Origin: Quillaja saponaria
Taxonomy: Eukaryota > Streptophyta > Magnoliopsida > Fabales > Quillajaceae
Direction of reading: 5' to 3'
Length of the DNA stretch: 64,000 nucleotides
Assembly: GCA_029379385.1 (NCBI GenBank)
Contig: CM055611.1
Coordinates: forward strand, 25,262,092-25,326,091
Shown: piece by piece, positions 1 to 12,241 of the stretch
How positions within the stretch are numbered: position 1 is the stretch's first letter
Layout of the letters: each line of letters begins with the position of its first letter
Program-made: the position numbers and the translations under genes
The notes under the pieces: generated by a model
Told to the model about the DNA's origin: nothing
Database searches by the model: none
Seen by the model: the letters and a program-made list of their open reading frames with translations, nothing else

Positions 1-194
1 TAGTTATTGATTCAATATTCATACGATTCTTTTTCTCTTGTCCACTTCCTTACTTCTTTGAAAAATTTATCAACTAATTTCTTCTTGATTTGACCACTAT
101 GATTTGATTAAGTATTCAATTAAAAAAGAATCCTAAAAGACTTCGTTAAAAGAAGTAAATATTAAAATTTCCCACTAAAGAAACATTCATGGGA

Positions 195-462
195 TCATAT
201 CCTCAAATATTTAATGCTCTGCCCAAGATTCTGTCTAGTCATTGTTTAAGATTGATTCCATTTTCATGCAAAACCCAAGTCTTGGTTTTTGTATCGTCAT
301 ATCCTCAAATATTTAATGCTTCATTGGTTTTGAGTCATATCACAGCATTCATTGTTTAAGATTGATTCCATTTTCATGCAAAACCCAAGTCTTGGTTTTG
401 TATCGTCATATCCTCAAATATTTAATGCTTCATTGGTTTTGAGTCATATCACAGCATTGTTT
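195..462. repeat. Tandem repeat, about 102-109 bp, 2.5 copies
   Basis: The phrase TCATATCCTCAAATATTTAA recurs at about 195, 297 and 406. It is followed in the first two units by a shared block beginning CATTGTTTAAGATTGATTCC. The third copy is partial. Similar phrases occur near 55063, 60590 and 61310, so this unit belongs to a family scattered around the DUF4220 genes. No coding potential was seen in 1-4380. Confidence 0.85.
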
Positions 463-731
463 AAAACGGTATTATTTCTATACTTCAATCAAAATGTTTA
501 TTTGTAGATTATTCCAAGGGTTTGTGCATCAAACACAGATAGGTATTCGGATAAATATTTAAATTCAAAATTTCTCTACCACTTGTACAGTTTTTTTTTT
601 AATAGTAAGTTGCATCACATATGCACTTCTTGCCAAGGAATTTAAAACAGTTTTGGAAACTCTTACCTTAAAATATTTTTGAATATCAGTATCGATTGTG
701 TTTAATTAGAACGTACTAAACTAATCCATAA

Positions 732-890
732 GGCTTGATTCAAGTAGTAAAGCACATTTGAATTTAGCGGTTGAGTGACCTCTGTAATATCAAGAGTTCG
801 AGCCTGTAGAAAAATACTTATGGAGAGGAGTAGCCAAGAATCCAAAAGAGAATAGATTCATAAGAAAAAAGTGAGGATGCTCATAAAAAA
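732..890 (+). mobile_element. SINE-like, tRNA-derived element
   Basis: The sequence reads like a tRNA-derived SINE head: an A-box-like stretch (CAAGTAGTAAAGCAC) followed about 50 bases later by a B-box-like GAGTTCGAGCC, then a body and an A-rich 3' end. A diverged relative lies at 2785-2935. Target duplications were not resolved. Confidence 0.5.
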
Positions 891-1485
891 AATATATATT
901 AAACTAGTGAGAATATAATTTCTCAAGAAAAACTAGATGTATGAGATGCACAATGATCATCATAATCTTCTCACTTTTTTATAAATCTTTTAGCTTTGAA
1001 GAAAACATAATTCGATTCTAAATTATGTAAATGACGATATTATAATAACTTATCGGTCTAAACCAAGACTGTAAATACTTTTGGAAGCACCCAAAAATGT
1101 CACAGGGTCTTATGTATAATTTGAAGTCACGGCACTTAATTACAATCTAATAAGTATTCTTTTTTATTTTATTTTTTTCCTTTTTGGTAGTAATCTAATA
1201 AGTATTCTAATTAAAATTCAGTAAAAATCCTCTCTTAAATTTTCTGTTCATGAGCTGTCGCCAATTCCTTTAGCAGCAGCTTCTTGTCATCTTCCTTTTT
1301 GTTTTTGTTATTTTTAATTTAAAAAAAAAAAAATTTCAGATTTTGTTCTTTTATCATATATTTAGATGTTATGATTGTACTATTCTTATATTAATCATTT
1401 TCATGATATATGAATCCTTTTGCACGGGTCGTCGAGTTATGGTGTTTGACATGTTTAAGAGTGCAAGACTATTTCATGTTGTAAT

Positions 1486-1822
1486 GAGAGGTGGCATCAA
1501 CTCAAGTTTTGACAAAGCTTGGCTCGGCTAATATTTATTAAGGCATCACAAGTTTAAATTGGTTAAGAGTTAATGAGTCTAATCCCAAGATCAAGCTTTG
1601 CTCGTTAAGAGCTCTTAAAAGTTTTTTTAAAAAATTTTTTGTAGCCACAAAGAGTTGAACTCAATACATAATTGGTAATCATTCGTATAGATTGATTTTG
1701 TATATAAATAATAATAAAAACTTAGTAAATAATAGTAAATGAGCCAGCTCACTAGTTACGAGCCAAATTTATTAACTTATTATAAATATTATCGTCAAGA
1801 TTGGCTTGTTTTGCCACCATTA
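1486..1822. mobile_element. hAT-like MITE
   Basis: About 337 bp with imperfect terminal inverted repeats (GAGAGGTGGCA at the left, TGCCACCATTA at the right). It is flanked by imperfect 8-bp repeats, GTTGTAAT and GTTGTAGC. The AT-rich, gene-free interior with GAGCC/GCTCG words resembles the element at 7767-8168. Eight-base target duplications are typical of the hAT superfamily. The ORF at 1343-1531 overlaps its edge and looks spurious. Confidence 0.5.
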
Positions 1823-2784
1823 GTTGTAGCACTCGAATTAGTGTTTATCGATTAATTTTTGTTGGAAGTGTCCTTAGACTAATTCATTAACGAAAATAAT
1901 CACTTTACTCTAAAAAAACCTTAAAATTTATTATAACAATATGAAAAGTTTTTAACATTAATACAATAGATTTGTCGACAGCAAGGGTTTGTTCATGGGC
2001 TAGATTGGTTCGGTTTTAGAACTAGTTCTTAACCAATCCTACCTAATCGGGTCACTTTAAAAATAAAATAAAAATTCCAATTAATACAAGATTTGGAGTG
2101 ATTCTAGTCCAATCCACGAATCACATATTGAATTACATTGGGTTGATAAGATTAAATCTTTATTAATTAGACTTATTACTTTAGAAGTCACTTGTTAAAA
2201 TAATAAATTGTATTAGACAATAATAAGTGCGTAGGTCTAAATTACAAAATATATTTTAAAGAGAAATAACATATTTTAAATATTTAATGGGTAATATTTC
2301 CAGTACAACCAGTAATATCACTAATTAATAACCTATATTCATTTGTAAAATCATTATCAACATAAACACAAAAATAAAAATAAACTTTTTATATCAAAGT
2401 GGGCTAAAACTAGACTAATATACAAGAATAATTTTAATTGGGTTGTTGACTTAATATTTAAAATTTTATGATTTATAGGAATTTATTAATTTACAAAAAA
2501 TATAAATATAAATGATTGGATTGGAACATATTAGGTGGGATTACTAACCTTGAAAATTTTGAACCAATCAAATCTAACAATATTAGTAAAAAAATCTGGA
2601 TATATCCAAGCAGCAATATTTCCAATCTAATTAAACCGGATCACATTTGATTAGGCCATGAATACACATAGTTGACAGTAAAATTTGGACCCAGAATTAT
2701 TAGATCTTAACATCTCTATCTTAGATGTTAAACTACGACCTAGACAACAAATAATTATTAATTTTATAATATTTTATATACAAC

Positions 2785-2935
2785 AAGGTGTTATTCAAGT
2801 GATAAGGTATGTTTGAGTTCAGTGATTGAGGGATTTTTACAATACATGTCAGAAGTTTGAGCATGCAAAAAAATATTTGTAGGAAGGGCCAATCACGAGA
2901 TTAGGCTCGGGGATACTCGGAAAAAACCAAAAAAA
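2785..2935 (+). mobile_element. SINE-like element, diverged copy
   Basis: A diverged relative of the element at 732-890. It has the same order: a TTCAAGTGATAAGG head, a degenerate B box (GAAGTTTGAGCAT), a GCAAAAAAATATTTGTAGGA segment and an A-rich tail. It is degraded and has no coding capacity. Confidence 0.4.
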
Positions 2936-2948
2936 ATATTTTACAACA

Positions 2949-3499
2949 TAACTAGTCTATTTAGTTAACTCTCCTCAACTTCAAGGTCTTGTATTTAAGT
3001 TCACGTTCTCAATTATTTTTTATTGTTTAATCAGCTCCTTTTTTATTCTTTTTTTAATGACTGTCTTTTCATAAACACAATTGTTACCTATAGCTTTTCA
3101 AATTATTATTATTTATTTCTAAAAATCCATGGCATGACAGTATCATCTGCTGTGATTTTATTATTTTCCTATTAAACTATCATTTAAAATTAATTAATAA
3201 TGTTAAGTCTAGATATAAACAGCTGGTACTAATCTATTTAGTTAACTCTCCTCAACCTCAAGTTCTTGTTTTCATGTTCATGTCCTCAATTATATTTGAT
3301 TGTTTACTCATTTTTTATTCTTTTTTTTTTAATGACAGTCTTTTCATAAACACAACTGTTACCTATAGCTTTTCAAATTATTATTATTTTTTAAAAATCC
3401 ATGGCATGACATGATCATCAACTGTGATTTTATTAGTTTTCTATCAAAATATCATTTACAGTAAATTAATGGTGTTAAGTCTAGATTTAAATAATTGAA
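2949..3499. repeat. Direct tandem duplication, about 277-bp unit x2
   Basis: The unit at about 2949-3226 is repeated at about 3227-3499. Both begin with a TCTATTTAGTTAACTCTCCT phrase, pass through CATAAACACAA(T/C)TGTTACC and CCATGGCATGACA, and end in GTTAAGTCTAGAT. The leading phrase resembles sequences near 59502, 60558 and 61271, upstream of the other DUF4220 gene. Confidence 0.85.
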
Positions 3500-3843
3500 A
3501 TGCCCTCTATATGGTTGACTTGCAAAGAGACAATCTTTTGGACATGTGAAAACACTAATTTCAAAGTCAATATATAATTAAAGTATAGAAGCTGAAAGCC
3601 TATAAATGAGTTATGATGTGAGAGAAACCTATCTTGTATTGAGTTTTGAGCTCATTTATATAAAAGTCATGTTTGTTACAATAATAATGATATTTATTAC
3701 AATAATAATAGACGATAAAGACTATAATATTAAAATGATATTTAATAGTGATAATAATAATTCGGATTAGTCCTTTATATGTGTAATAATATTATTGAAT
3801 TGTTAAATTCCTATATTATCAAAGGAGATGATTGCGCAGTTCG

Positions 3844-3998
3844 CATCTTGAGTCTCATATTGCCCTACGAATTTATTATGAATAAAGCAGGTTGAATCTT
3901 CTTACTCATACTATTTACCTCTAAAAGTTTATTCTCGGTATCATCTCGAGTCTCATACTGTCCTATGAAATTATTATGGATAAATCAGGTTGTATCAT
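3844..3998. repeat. Short direct duplication, about 97-bp period
   Basis: CATCTTGAGTCTCATATTGC at 3844 is repeated in slightly changed form at 3941. Each copy continues through a TTATTATG(A/G)ATAAA(G/T)CAGGTTG segment. It lies about 400 bases upstream of the DUF4220 start codon, and no function is evident. Confidence 0.6.
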
Positions 3999-4383
3999 AT
4001 TGACTTTATTGATTGAATTTATGTCTATATATGTAAGAAGTCAATTATAATTTTTAGTGGAATCTTTTGGATATAGAGTAACAAGTTGTATTATTATATC
4101 ATAATTTCGGAATCTGGAAATTTTGCCTTCGCGGCTATTGTAGCTTATTTTTGTTCTTGTGTGAGTGATGTAGGACTTCCGTCCCGCGTCAGTAAGAGTG
4201 AAGAATTTGAAGTCTGTATCTAAAGGACACATCTCCTTCAAATATTCGTCACTCCATCTTAAAGAGTCTGTATTTTATCCTGTTTGACAAGCATTGCCAG
4301 TCACAGTAACTGGAGTCACTTGTGAAGACCACTTCCCAAAACTGGGAATTGGCTAGCGCAGACCTAGACGCAAGATTGCAACC

Positions 4384-6680
4384 ATGTTGGTTACAAGTAA
4401 TTCCTTTGATCCATATTTACGTTTGTGTTCTTCTATATATTAAAAGAGTAAAAACCTTGTATAATTAAGTCATATGAATTGAATTTTCTTATCATGTAAT
4501 TGAATAAACTGATTAACAATTCCTACCACTTCATGACCCTTTTTCTTTTTCTTTTTTCTCCTGCTCATGCTCTGTCGGAATCTGACTATCTTGCATGTTC
4601 AGTTTTTAGCACTTTGATGATGACAAAGAGGAGGAACCTGATCCAATTGAAATTTTTTTTTGATGAATGGGAATTACGTGCTCTAGTTTTGCTTAGCATA
4701 ACTTTGCAATGCATCCAAGTTCTGTTTGGCAATCGGAGACAGTTCTCCACCAGTATGAAACTGAGATTCATACTGTGGGTAGCTTACCTATCTTCAGATA
4801 CCGTTGCAACAGTCTCTCTTAGTATACTATCCTGCAATGCAGGACAGCATAACGATGATTCCAAACACAAAACATTTGTGATAATGTCATTCTGGGCTCC
4901 CCTCCTTGTTTTGCATCTTGGAGGATCAGATACCATTACGGCATACTCCCTTGAAGACAATGAGTTGTGGCGTAGGCATTTGCTTGGGCTACCTGTCCAG
5001 GTGCTACTAGCAACTTATGTCGTTATCAGAGCCTGGGTGAGTGTTGCACTTAATTTTCTGGCAATTCCTTTACTTGTTGCTGGAACTATCAAATCTGGAG
5101 TAAGGATTTTGACTCTGTGGAATGCAAGCAGAGATCGCTTTAGGGACTCGCTGTTTCCTCCTCCAAATGCTGGCCCCAATTATGCCAGATCCATGGAAGA
5201 GTATGAGTCAAAGAAAAAGGAGGGTTTTCATGTTACATTAGGAAACCTCATTGAAGATCCCATAGAAGGAAATACTAACTTTTACCCAGCCGAAAAGAAG
5301 ACAAACCTCACAGAAGCAGACATTTTACACTATGCGAACAATTTCTTTAGTATGTTTAAACCACTATTTGCAGATCTCATTCTTAGCTTCCATGATGTCC
5401 AATACAGCCAGTCTTTCTTTAGATATAGATCTTATCCTGAAGCTTTTAAAGTGGTAGAGGTTGAACTCGGATTCATGTATGATTTAACTTATACGAAGGC
5501 ATTTGTTGTTTATTCTCGAAAGGGTGTTTTTCTCCGTATCATTGAACTCTTGTCCACCATTTCTGTGTTATGTGTCTTCCGCTGGGTCAGCAAGGACTCA
5601 TATTGGCCAACTGATGTGATTATCACCTATGCGTTACTGTCTGGAGCTTTGGCCATAGATATTTTTTCAATAATTGTACTCCTTTTCTCGGACTGGACAA
5701 TGCTATGGCTGAAGAAGCACAAGAATAATGTAGTGGTGGACTGGTTACATTCAGCCATTTCAGCAATTGGACGGGATAGAAAGAGGTGGTCTAATACCAT
5801 GGGACAGTACAACCTGATAAAATATTGCTTTGAAGATAGGCCATCCGAGTTCTGTACTGATAATAATAAAAATAAATTCCTTTCTGGGTTACTGGAGAAA
5901 TGCCGATCCTTAGACAGAGAGAAAGTCCCAGATGAACTAAAAGAACTGATATTTGAAGAATTGCAAAGGAGATTAACTAGCGCCCCCTCATCAGATGTCA
6001 ATGCTTGCAAGAAATTTGTTGCTTACAGGGGTGATTGGGTGCTTGAGCAGGAGAAGTGTCTTGATGATCTTGGGTGGAGTATCAAGGTAGAATTTGATAG
6101 AAGCATTCTTCTCTGGCACATTGCAACTGAGCTTTGTTACTATAGTGATCGTAACAAAAAATCTCGCCCTGGTCTAAATTGGATGTCCAACAGATTGTTG
6201 TCTCGCTATACATTGTATCTCTTACTCGAGTATCCCTCGATGTTTCCAAGTGGGATAGGAAAATTAAGATTTCAAGATACCTGTGCCGAGGCCACTGAAT
6301 TCTTCAATGCGAGAAAGTTATACAAAGATGAAAAAGATGCTTGCCAGCAATTACTTGGAGTATGCACAGATTTCTCTCCCTCAGTTGTGAAAGGAGAAAT
6401 ATGCAAGTCAGCTCTATTTGATGCTTGTAAGCTCGCTCAAGATTTGGACAAACTAGAAACAAAAGAAGGATGGGATAGCTGGAAGAAGTGGAATTTGATA
6501 ACTCATGTTTGGGTAGAAATGCTATTTTATTCAGCAAGTCATTGCCAGTGGACTGATCATGCTCAGCAACTCAGGCGAGGTGGAGAGCTTCTCACTCATG
6601 TCTGGCTCCTTATGGCACATTTTGGTATAACTGAACAAGTCCAAGAAGGGCATTCAAGGACTAGGTTGGTTCTTAAGTGA
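4384..6680 (+). CDS. DUF4220/DUF594 membrane protein, two exons
   Basis: Plant-specific DUF4220 (N-terminal, several membrane helices) plus DUF594 (C-terminal) protein; the biochemical role of the family is not established. The proposed CDS is exon 1 4384-4396 (start codon and 13 coding bases), intron 4397-4602, exon 2 4603-6680, giving about 696 residues. The donor is ACAA|GTAATT and the acceptor TGCATGTTCAG. The ORF extended upstream of 4603 would have to begin at a non-ATG codon or at ATG 4533, which lies inside the intron. The same exon arrangement, in phase, occurs in the paralogue at 61603. Hallmarks visible are a FWAPLLVLHLGG motif, TITAYSLEDNELW, and a C-terminal RRGGELLTHVWLLMAH block diagnostic of DUF594. 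A polyadenylation-like AATAAA lies at 6801. The exact 5' end needs transcript support; an internal start at ATG 4617 is the alternative. Confidence 0.85.
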
Positions 6681-6800
6681 TTAGTTGCAATATTTGTTAG
6701 AGAAGTCCTTATTCCAAAATTTTTGAGTCTTCGTATTCGCCATGTATTTGCTTAATCATCTTGGAATGTAGCTCTAAAAGGGATTGTTCAAGGGAAAAGT

Positions 6801-6806
6801 AATAAA
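6801..6806 (+). terminator. Putative polyadenylation signal
   Basis: AATAAA about 120 bases after the DUF4220 stop codon, a typical plant near-upstream element. It is a positional inference only; such hexamers are frequent in AT-rich DNA. Confidence 0.35.
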
Positions 6807-6827
6807 AAGTTTCTCTTTGTATTTTAG

Positions 6828-7352
6828 ATTCTGAAAAGGTCCTAAAATAATTTTATATCATTAATAAATCATACTTTTAACTTTTTTATTCTAATAGGTC
6901 ATTTTACCAATAATAATGCATATAGTTCGAATTTTACCTTTATTTATCAAGCTATCAATTTTTAGTTTCTTACCAAAAAAAAAGGCTCTTTTAAAAAAAA
7001 ATAAATCAAACTTCTACTTTTAAAAAAATAAAAATAATAAAGCTTCTACTCTTTTTTTTTTTTTTTTTAAATAAAAATAAAAATAATTTTAATCTTCATT
7101 TTCTCAATATTATCTTTCTTTTTTCTTTTTTGTATTTAACTTTAACCATTTTAAATTATTAGGAATTTGATTTATTAAAACTTTAAAATTTAAATTGTGA
7201 AAAAGTCCTAAAATAATTGTACATTATCAATAAATCATGCTTTTGACATTTCCTATCCAATAGGTCATTTTACTAATAATAATACATATAATTCGAATTT
7301 TATCTTTAGATATCAAGCCATTAAGTTTTTGTTTCTTACCAAAAAATTGAAC
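6828..7352. repeat. Direct duplication downstream of the DUF4220 gene
   Basis: About 158 bases at 6828-6985 (beginning TTCTGAAAAGGTCCTAAAAT) recur at about 7193-7352 (TTGTGAAAAAGTCCTAAAAT), with shared internal words AATAGGTCATTTTAC and AATTCGAATTTTA. The spacer is poly-T/A rich. The small ORF at 7329-7535 lies in this low-complexity sequence and is not supported as a gene. Confidence 0.75.
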
Positions 7353-7766
7353 TCTCTTTTTTTTTCTTTTTCTTTTTTTTTTTTTAAAAAAGGAGAAGAA
7401 ACTCAAACTTCTACTTTTATTTTTTTATTTTTTTTTATAGTAAAAGTATTAATTATCTTAAATAATGAGCGCTACAAGACTAAACATAAAAAGATAGCGC
7501 ATATCATGGTGACATATCAAATGAAAATGTACTAACCTAAGATACTAAATAAAATTTTAAAGACAAAGTAAAAATCAAGAAATAAAGATATATAATAAGA
7601 AAATTGTACCATTTACAACATTTCGAGACAGAACTTTAGGAAAAAGATCCTAAAATAATGTTTTGCACCCCAAAAATCATAACAACTAGTATGAGTTAAC
7701 ACAAAATCAATTTGAAAAAATTGAGCCTGATTAGTCCAGTTAAAGGTGGTTACATGACGTATGATT

Positions 7767-8168
7767 AGAGGTGGCAACGAGGCAAGTTTTGCATCAAGTT
7801 TTAGACAAGTTGAAGCTCGACTCATTAAGATTTTTTGAAAATAATACACAAGTTTCATAGTAAAAAGGAGTTAAACTAAAGAACTTACTTGGAGAACTAT
7901 TTGAGTAACTTACCATCAAACCATGTTAGAACTTATGTTAATTTTTACATATAAATATATTTATTATAAACTTATGTATAAATAATAAAAAATTTATTAA
8001 ATAATATTAAATAAGTCAAATCATGAGCTTTGAAAATATTAAGTTAACGAGCTCAAAATAAAACTTAAGATCGGCTGGTTTTCTAAACAAACTGAACTCG
8101 ATCTGAGCCCCTTAACGAATTAATCAAGAGTTGTGCACGAGCTAGCTCGGCTCATTACCACCCCTTAT
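7767..8168. mobile_element. hAT-like MITE
   Basis: About 400 bp bounded by AGAGGTGGCAAC at the left and TTACCACCCCTTAT at the right, which form imperfect inverted repeats. Flanking octamers GTATGATT and GTATGACT match at 7 of 8 positions, as expected for a hAT target duplication. The interior is AT-rich with GAGCTC-type words, and it is related to the element at 1486-1822. Confidence 0.65.
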
Positions 8169-8376
8169 GTATGACTTGGCAAATGAGAAGCTTGCATGTT
8201 ATCGAAAAATATGACAAGGCAAGCGGACGTGGCTGATTACATGCTATATAATGACTATGATAACACGTTCTCGAATGGACTTAGGACAAATGGCATATAT
8301 TACTTACCAGATGGATGACATGGTAGCTGACTAGTCATCTCAATCTCAAGGGCACGTGTTGCTTGTGGAAATTACA
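8125..8376. repeat. Left copy of a direct repeat flanking the CACTA relic
   Basis: This segment, starting inside the end of the MITE, recurs at 14264-14511. Shared phrases include ACGAGCTAG, TATGACTTGG, AACACGTTCTCGAAT, CAGATGGATGA and GGCACGTGTTGC. The two copies lie immediately outside the TNP2-coding relic on both sides. Confidence 0.8.
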
Positions 8377-8389
8377 TCGGCACCACATT

Positions 8390-11300
8390 TTCAGTGTTGT
8401 TATCTTGATCAGTCATTAGTAAATTAACAAAGTTTCTTGGTTTCACTTTACATATTATCCACCAATCAAGCCTTCTCTTTTCTTAGATGAATATTTTGCA
8501 TAAAAAAGCTTGTGTTGCTTGATAACCTAACACAAATGACTCTTCTAAGTTAAGTTTGGATTTGTGATTTATCTCAATCAAACCATATTGAAGGTCAACT
8601 GTAAGTCCTTTATCGACACTTAAACAAGATAACTTTATCGTTGGGATTCCCATACTCTAACTTAATAATATTAACGTGTGTCATAACAACTTCCCTTCAC
8701 ATAGACACCACTATTCGTTGTATTTTTGTTTTTCGCATGATGTTTAGTGTGAAACCTATAACCATTTACAATGTATCAATTGTAAGAGTAAGCACACCGA
8801 TTTAAACTCATAGCTATATCGCATTTATGCTCATCAACACTTAGATCACTTAATACCTATATGACAGATGTAAGAATAAAAATGTCATAAAAGAAATTTT
8901 GTTTAGTTATAATCGATGAATTTTTTACTAGCTGGCGTAGCCATTGTGGAAATTCACTTTCATGGAATCTCTCAAGTTGTTCATAAGGATCATCAACTCT
9001 CATTATTGAATCAAACTGACTACAAACAATTGTACGACAAGATAAGTTGTGTGTAAAAAGTCTGAAGGATAAAAAGAGTTTTGGAAACTTACTCTACAAA
9101 AAGTCTAATATGTTCATAGTTGAGAATGACATATATCACCCTTTGTTATATTCGCAATCTTCTAACACTTTGGACTGAACATGCATAATAGTTTTGCCAG
9201 GATAAGAAAATATAGACACTGGGCTAGTTGGAACAATATCGTCATCATCATTTTAGCCTATTTCTTGCATATTTGTACGTATATTGCTTGCAAAGTAAAA
9301 GCTACAAAAATTTGATGTCTCATCGAGTATGTAAGCCTTGAAAATTGAGCCTTCAACCCGTGCTTTATTGTGGACTTTCCTTTTCAGATTATGCATCATC
9401 CTATTAATAAAAGTTACACATGATTTAATGTACAATTATAATCAAAATGAATAACCAATACAAGAAATTTGAAACTTACCTTTCGAAAGGATATATCCAC
9501 CGATACTGCACTAGGCCACCAACTTTTACCTCACAAGCCAAGTGAATCGGCAAATGTTCCATAAGATCCCAAAAATCGGGTATTAACTTAGTTTCAACTT
9601 ATAAAGCGTTACATATATGTTTGATTCAAGTTGCTCCATATGTGGAACACTTAGGTCAGTTGCAAAAATATCGTGGAAGAAATGACTAAGCTTTCTAATA
9701 AGATCCTAAATTGGATTTAGAATGAAGTCTCGAAATGTAATTGGCAATAACCTCGGCATGAACACATAACAGTTATGGCTCTTCATACTATAAACTTTGC
9801 ATTCTTTTGTGTTTATACAACGAGACAAGTTAGAAACATAACTATTAAGGAACTTCACATCATTCTTGATCCATTCACAAACCAACCTCTTATCATATTT
9901 GCTCCGAGAGTAGGTTACTTAATGCTTTAATAATTTTCCTTTAACCTCATGCAGCTCCAATTCTGGTCGATGACATATCTCTTTTAAATCTTGGCGATCT
10001 TGTGGATTGTCTTTGCTTTTACCTTTAAACTCCATGACAATATTGAAAATATTGCTAAACACATTCTTCTCAATATGCATGATGTCTAAGTTATGTCACA
10101 GTAGGTTGGTAGACCAATACGATAACTCCCAGAATATACTATTCTTCACCTAATTATGATTATTTTGGTACGTTAAAACACAAAATGATCTAACCCTATC
10201 AAAAACCTCCTCACTCGACAATATGGGAGGTGGTGAGCTTTTTTTTTAATGATGCTTTTGAAAATTGTTTCTTTGCTTTCGAAAAGGATGATTCTCAAGA
10301 AAGAATTAACCGTGACAATTAAATCAACATTGTTTTCTACTGTGTATTAATGTGAAGGCTTAGTACATTCCATACATATAGGTGAAGGCTTAGTACATTC
10401 CATACATATAGGACATGACAGTCTACGATGGATACTCCACCCAGAAGTCGTTTTATAAGTAAGAAAATCATGAATTGTCCATAGAAGAGCAACTCTCATA
10501 ATAAAGTTTTGCTTCAAAAACTTATCAAAAGTCAAGATACCATTTCTTAAGTATTTTCAATGCATCTATTAAAGATCTGAGAAAGATATCAAAATTCTTG
10601 CTAGGATAGAGTGAACCATAAATTAGCAAAGTAAAGAAAAGTTGTGTTGCTTCATGTACATGCCTAGTGGAAAGTTGTAAGGAGTGACAATCACTGGCCA
10701 ACATGAATATTGAGATCCTAAATTACCAAATGACATAAATCTATTTGTTGAGAGCCCAAGTCTGGCATATCTTATTTCTTGTGACCATGATGCATGAAAT
10801 TCATCAAACTGCTTCCACGAGTCCCTATCAGACATATGTATCATCATGTTAGGTTTTTCTTAATTACCTTCCTTATGCCATCTCATATCTTTTGCAATGA
10901 TTTCAGACATATAAAACCTTTATAATCTCCTCATGATTGGCAAGTGTCGCAATACCTTATGAGGTATTTTCCTTTTACTACTTTCTTTGAAAAAGGACTC
11001 TTTACAAACAACACAAGTAGTCATACACTCATTCTCATCATAATACAACTGACACTGATTTGGATAAACATTAATCTTGTCATGTCTAAGTCCTAACTCA
11101 TTCACCAACTTCTTAGACTCGTAAAAAGATTCATGTAACTTTTCATCCTTGGGTAGAATACTTTTAGGGTCCATTTAGGAGAGACAGATGGAGAGGGAAA
11201 GGAAAAGAAAAGAAAGGAGAGGAAAGAAGAGGAGAGGGTAATGTAAATTTTTCCTTCTTTGAGAATTTTTTTTTTTTTTTAATGAAAGGAGAGGAAATGG

Positions 11301-12241
11301 ATGGATACATATATCCTTCTAAATCACTCTAAACCTCAAAATTTTAATTTCTCAAAATTAGAAGGATTTGGAGGAGATGATAATTACTTTATAATTTTTT
11401 ACTACAATTTCAAATATACCCTTATCATTTTTATTAAGTATATACTAATACCCAATTAAAACATTTTAAGGAAAAAATCTTTAAAATATGATATGTTTTC
11501 CTCTCCTCTCATTTCTTCCTAAATCCCAAATAAGAAATGTACACTATACTTTCCTCTACTTTGACTTTTTTTTTTTTTTTTTACTTTCAAACGAGAGAAA
11601 TGATAAGTGCTAATTTTCTTTAACTCTCCCTTTCTTTACTCCCCTTTCCCTCCATTTCCTTTCCCTTCGAACTTCCAAATAAACCCTTAATGATTTGGAT
11701 GAATCTATTGTACTAATTCTTTGAAATATTGAATTACGACCTACAATTCAATAGTTGAGCCGTGACTAAAAAGATGGTTTCTTCACACTCTGCTCATACT
11801 AGATAATCTGCAATTTTCACCATCTTATAAAACTTTATAACTTCTGGATTAAGATTTTTCCAGTCCCAGTTGTAATTTGGGCTTATAGAGTCCAATTTCA
11901 TTTCTGTCATCTGGTTCGTATCATGCAGTATTTCATCTTCGACAACATTTGATGGCCCAGCTTCCTTAAACTCAAAAATCCTTTCAATAGTACCAACTCG
12001 ACCCTCACCATATGCCTATAGCTGCAACAAAACCGTTCTAATAGAGGTGAAGGGTTACTACTTCTCTTGTTAGTAATTTACTATTGTCACAGATTTTGTA
12101 AGGACACTGAATTAATTCGTCAAATGTAAAACCCATATTGGCAAACACATAGTAGAGAAACTCTTTAAATTCTCCCCTTACTACATATGACACGGCATGA
12201 TCCACCAGATGACGGTATATCAAACTTCTATCAACATACAT
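8390..12241 (-). pseudogene. CACTA (En/Spm) TNP2-type transposase relic
   Basis: Reading the - strand from high to low coordinates gives the order expected of a plant CACTA TNP2 transposase. A transposase-associated N-terminal domain lies at 12241-12038 (IQCPYKICDNSKLLTREVV). The start of the TNP2 core is at 11174-10920 (KLVNELGLRHDKINVYPNQC), continued at 10847-10623 (SYSCWPVIVTPYNFPLGMYM) and 10535-10347 (MRVALLWTIHDFLTY). HIEKNVFSNIFNIVMEFKGK follows near 10080, then a KARVEGSIFKAYI block near 9360, and a DUF4216-like C-terminus (YIVNGYRFHTK) near 8750. Frameshifts, in-frame stops and a MITE insertion show that it is dead. No terminal CACTA repeats were found, so the element is truncated or heavily decayed. 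Confidence 0.88.
11167..11686. mobile_element. Tourist-like MITE inside the CACTA relic
   Basis: A 520-bp insertion flanked by TTA at both sides (11164-11166 and 11687-11689), the 3-bp target duplication of PIF/Harbinger-type elements. The termini are imperfect inverted repeats, GGGTCCATTTAGGA and (reverse complement) GGGTTTATTTGGA. The subterminal regions are purine-rich at the left and pyrimidine-rich at the right. It sits within the transposase coding region, so it is younger than the CACTA element. Confidence 0.75.

Noticed and set aside
4500..4602. N-terminal extension of the first DUF4220 gene from 4500 or ATG 4533, looking like a signal peptide
   Set aside because: 4500 is a TTG codon and the stretch lies between a good donor (4397) and acceptor (4602). 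The hydrophobic residues come from the T-rich intron tract.
10347..11174. Small - strand ORFs as independent host genes
   Set aside because: They are consecutive blocks of one TNP2 transposase.
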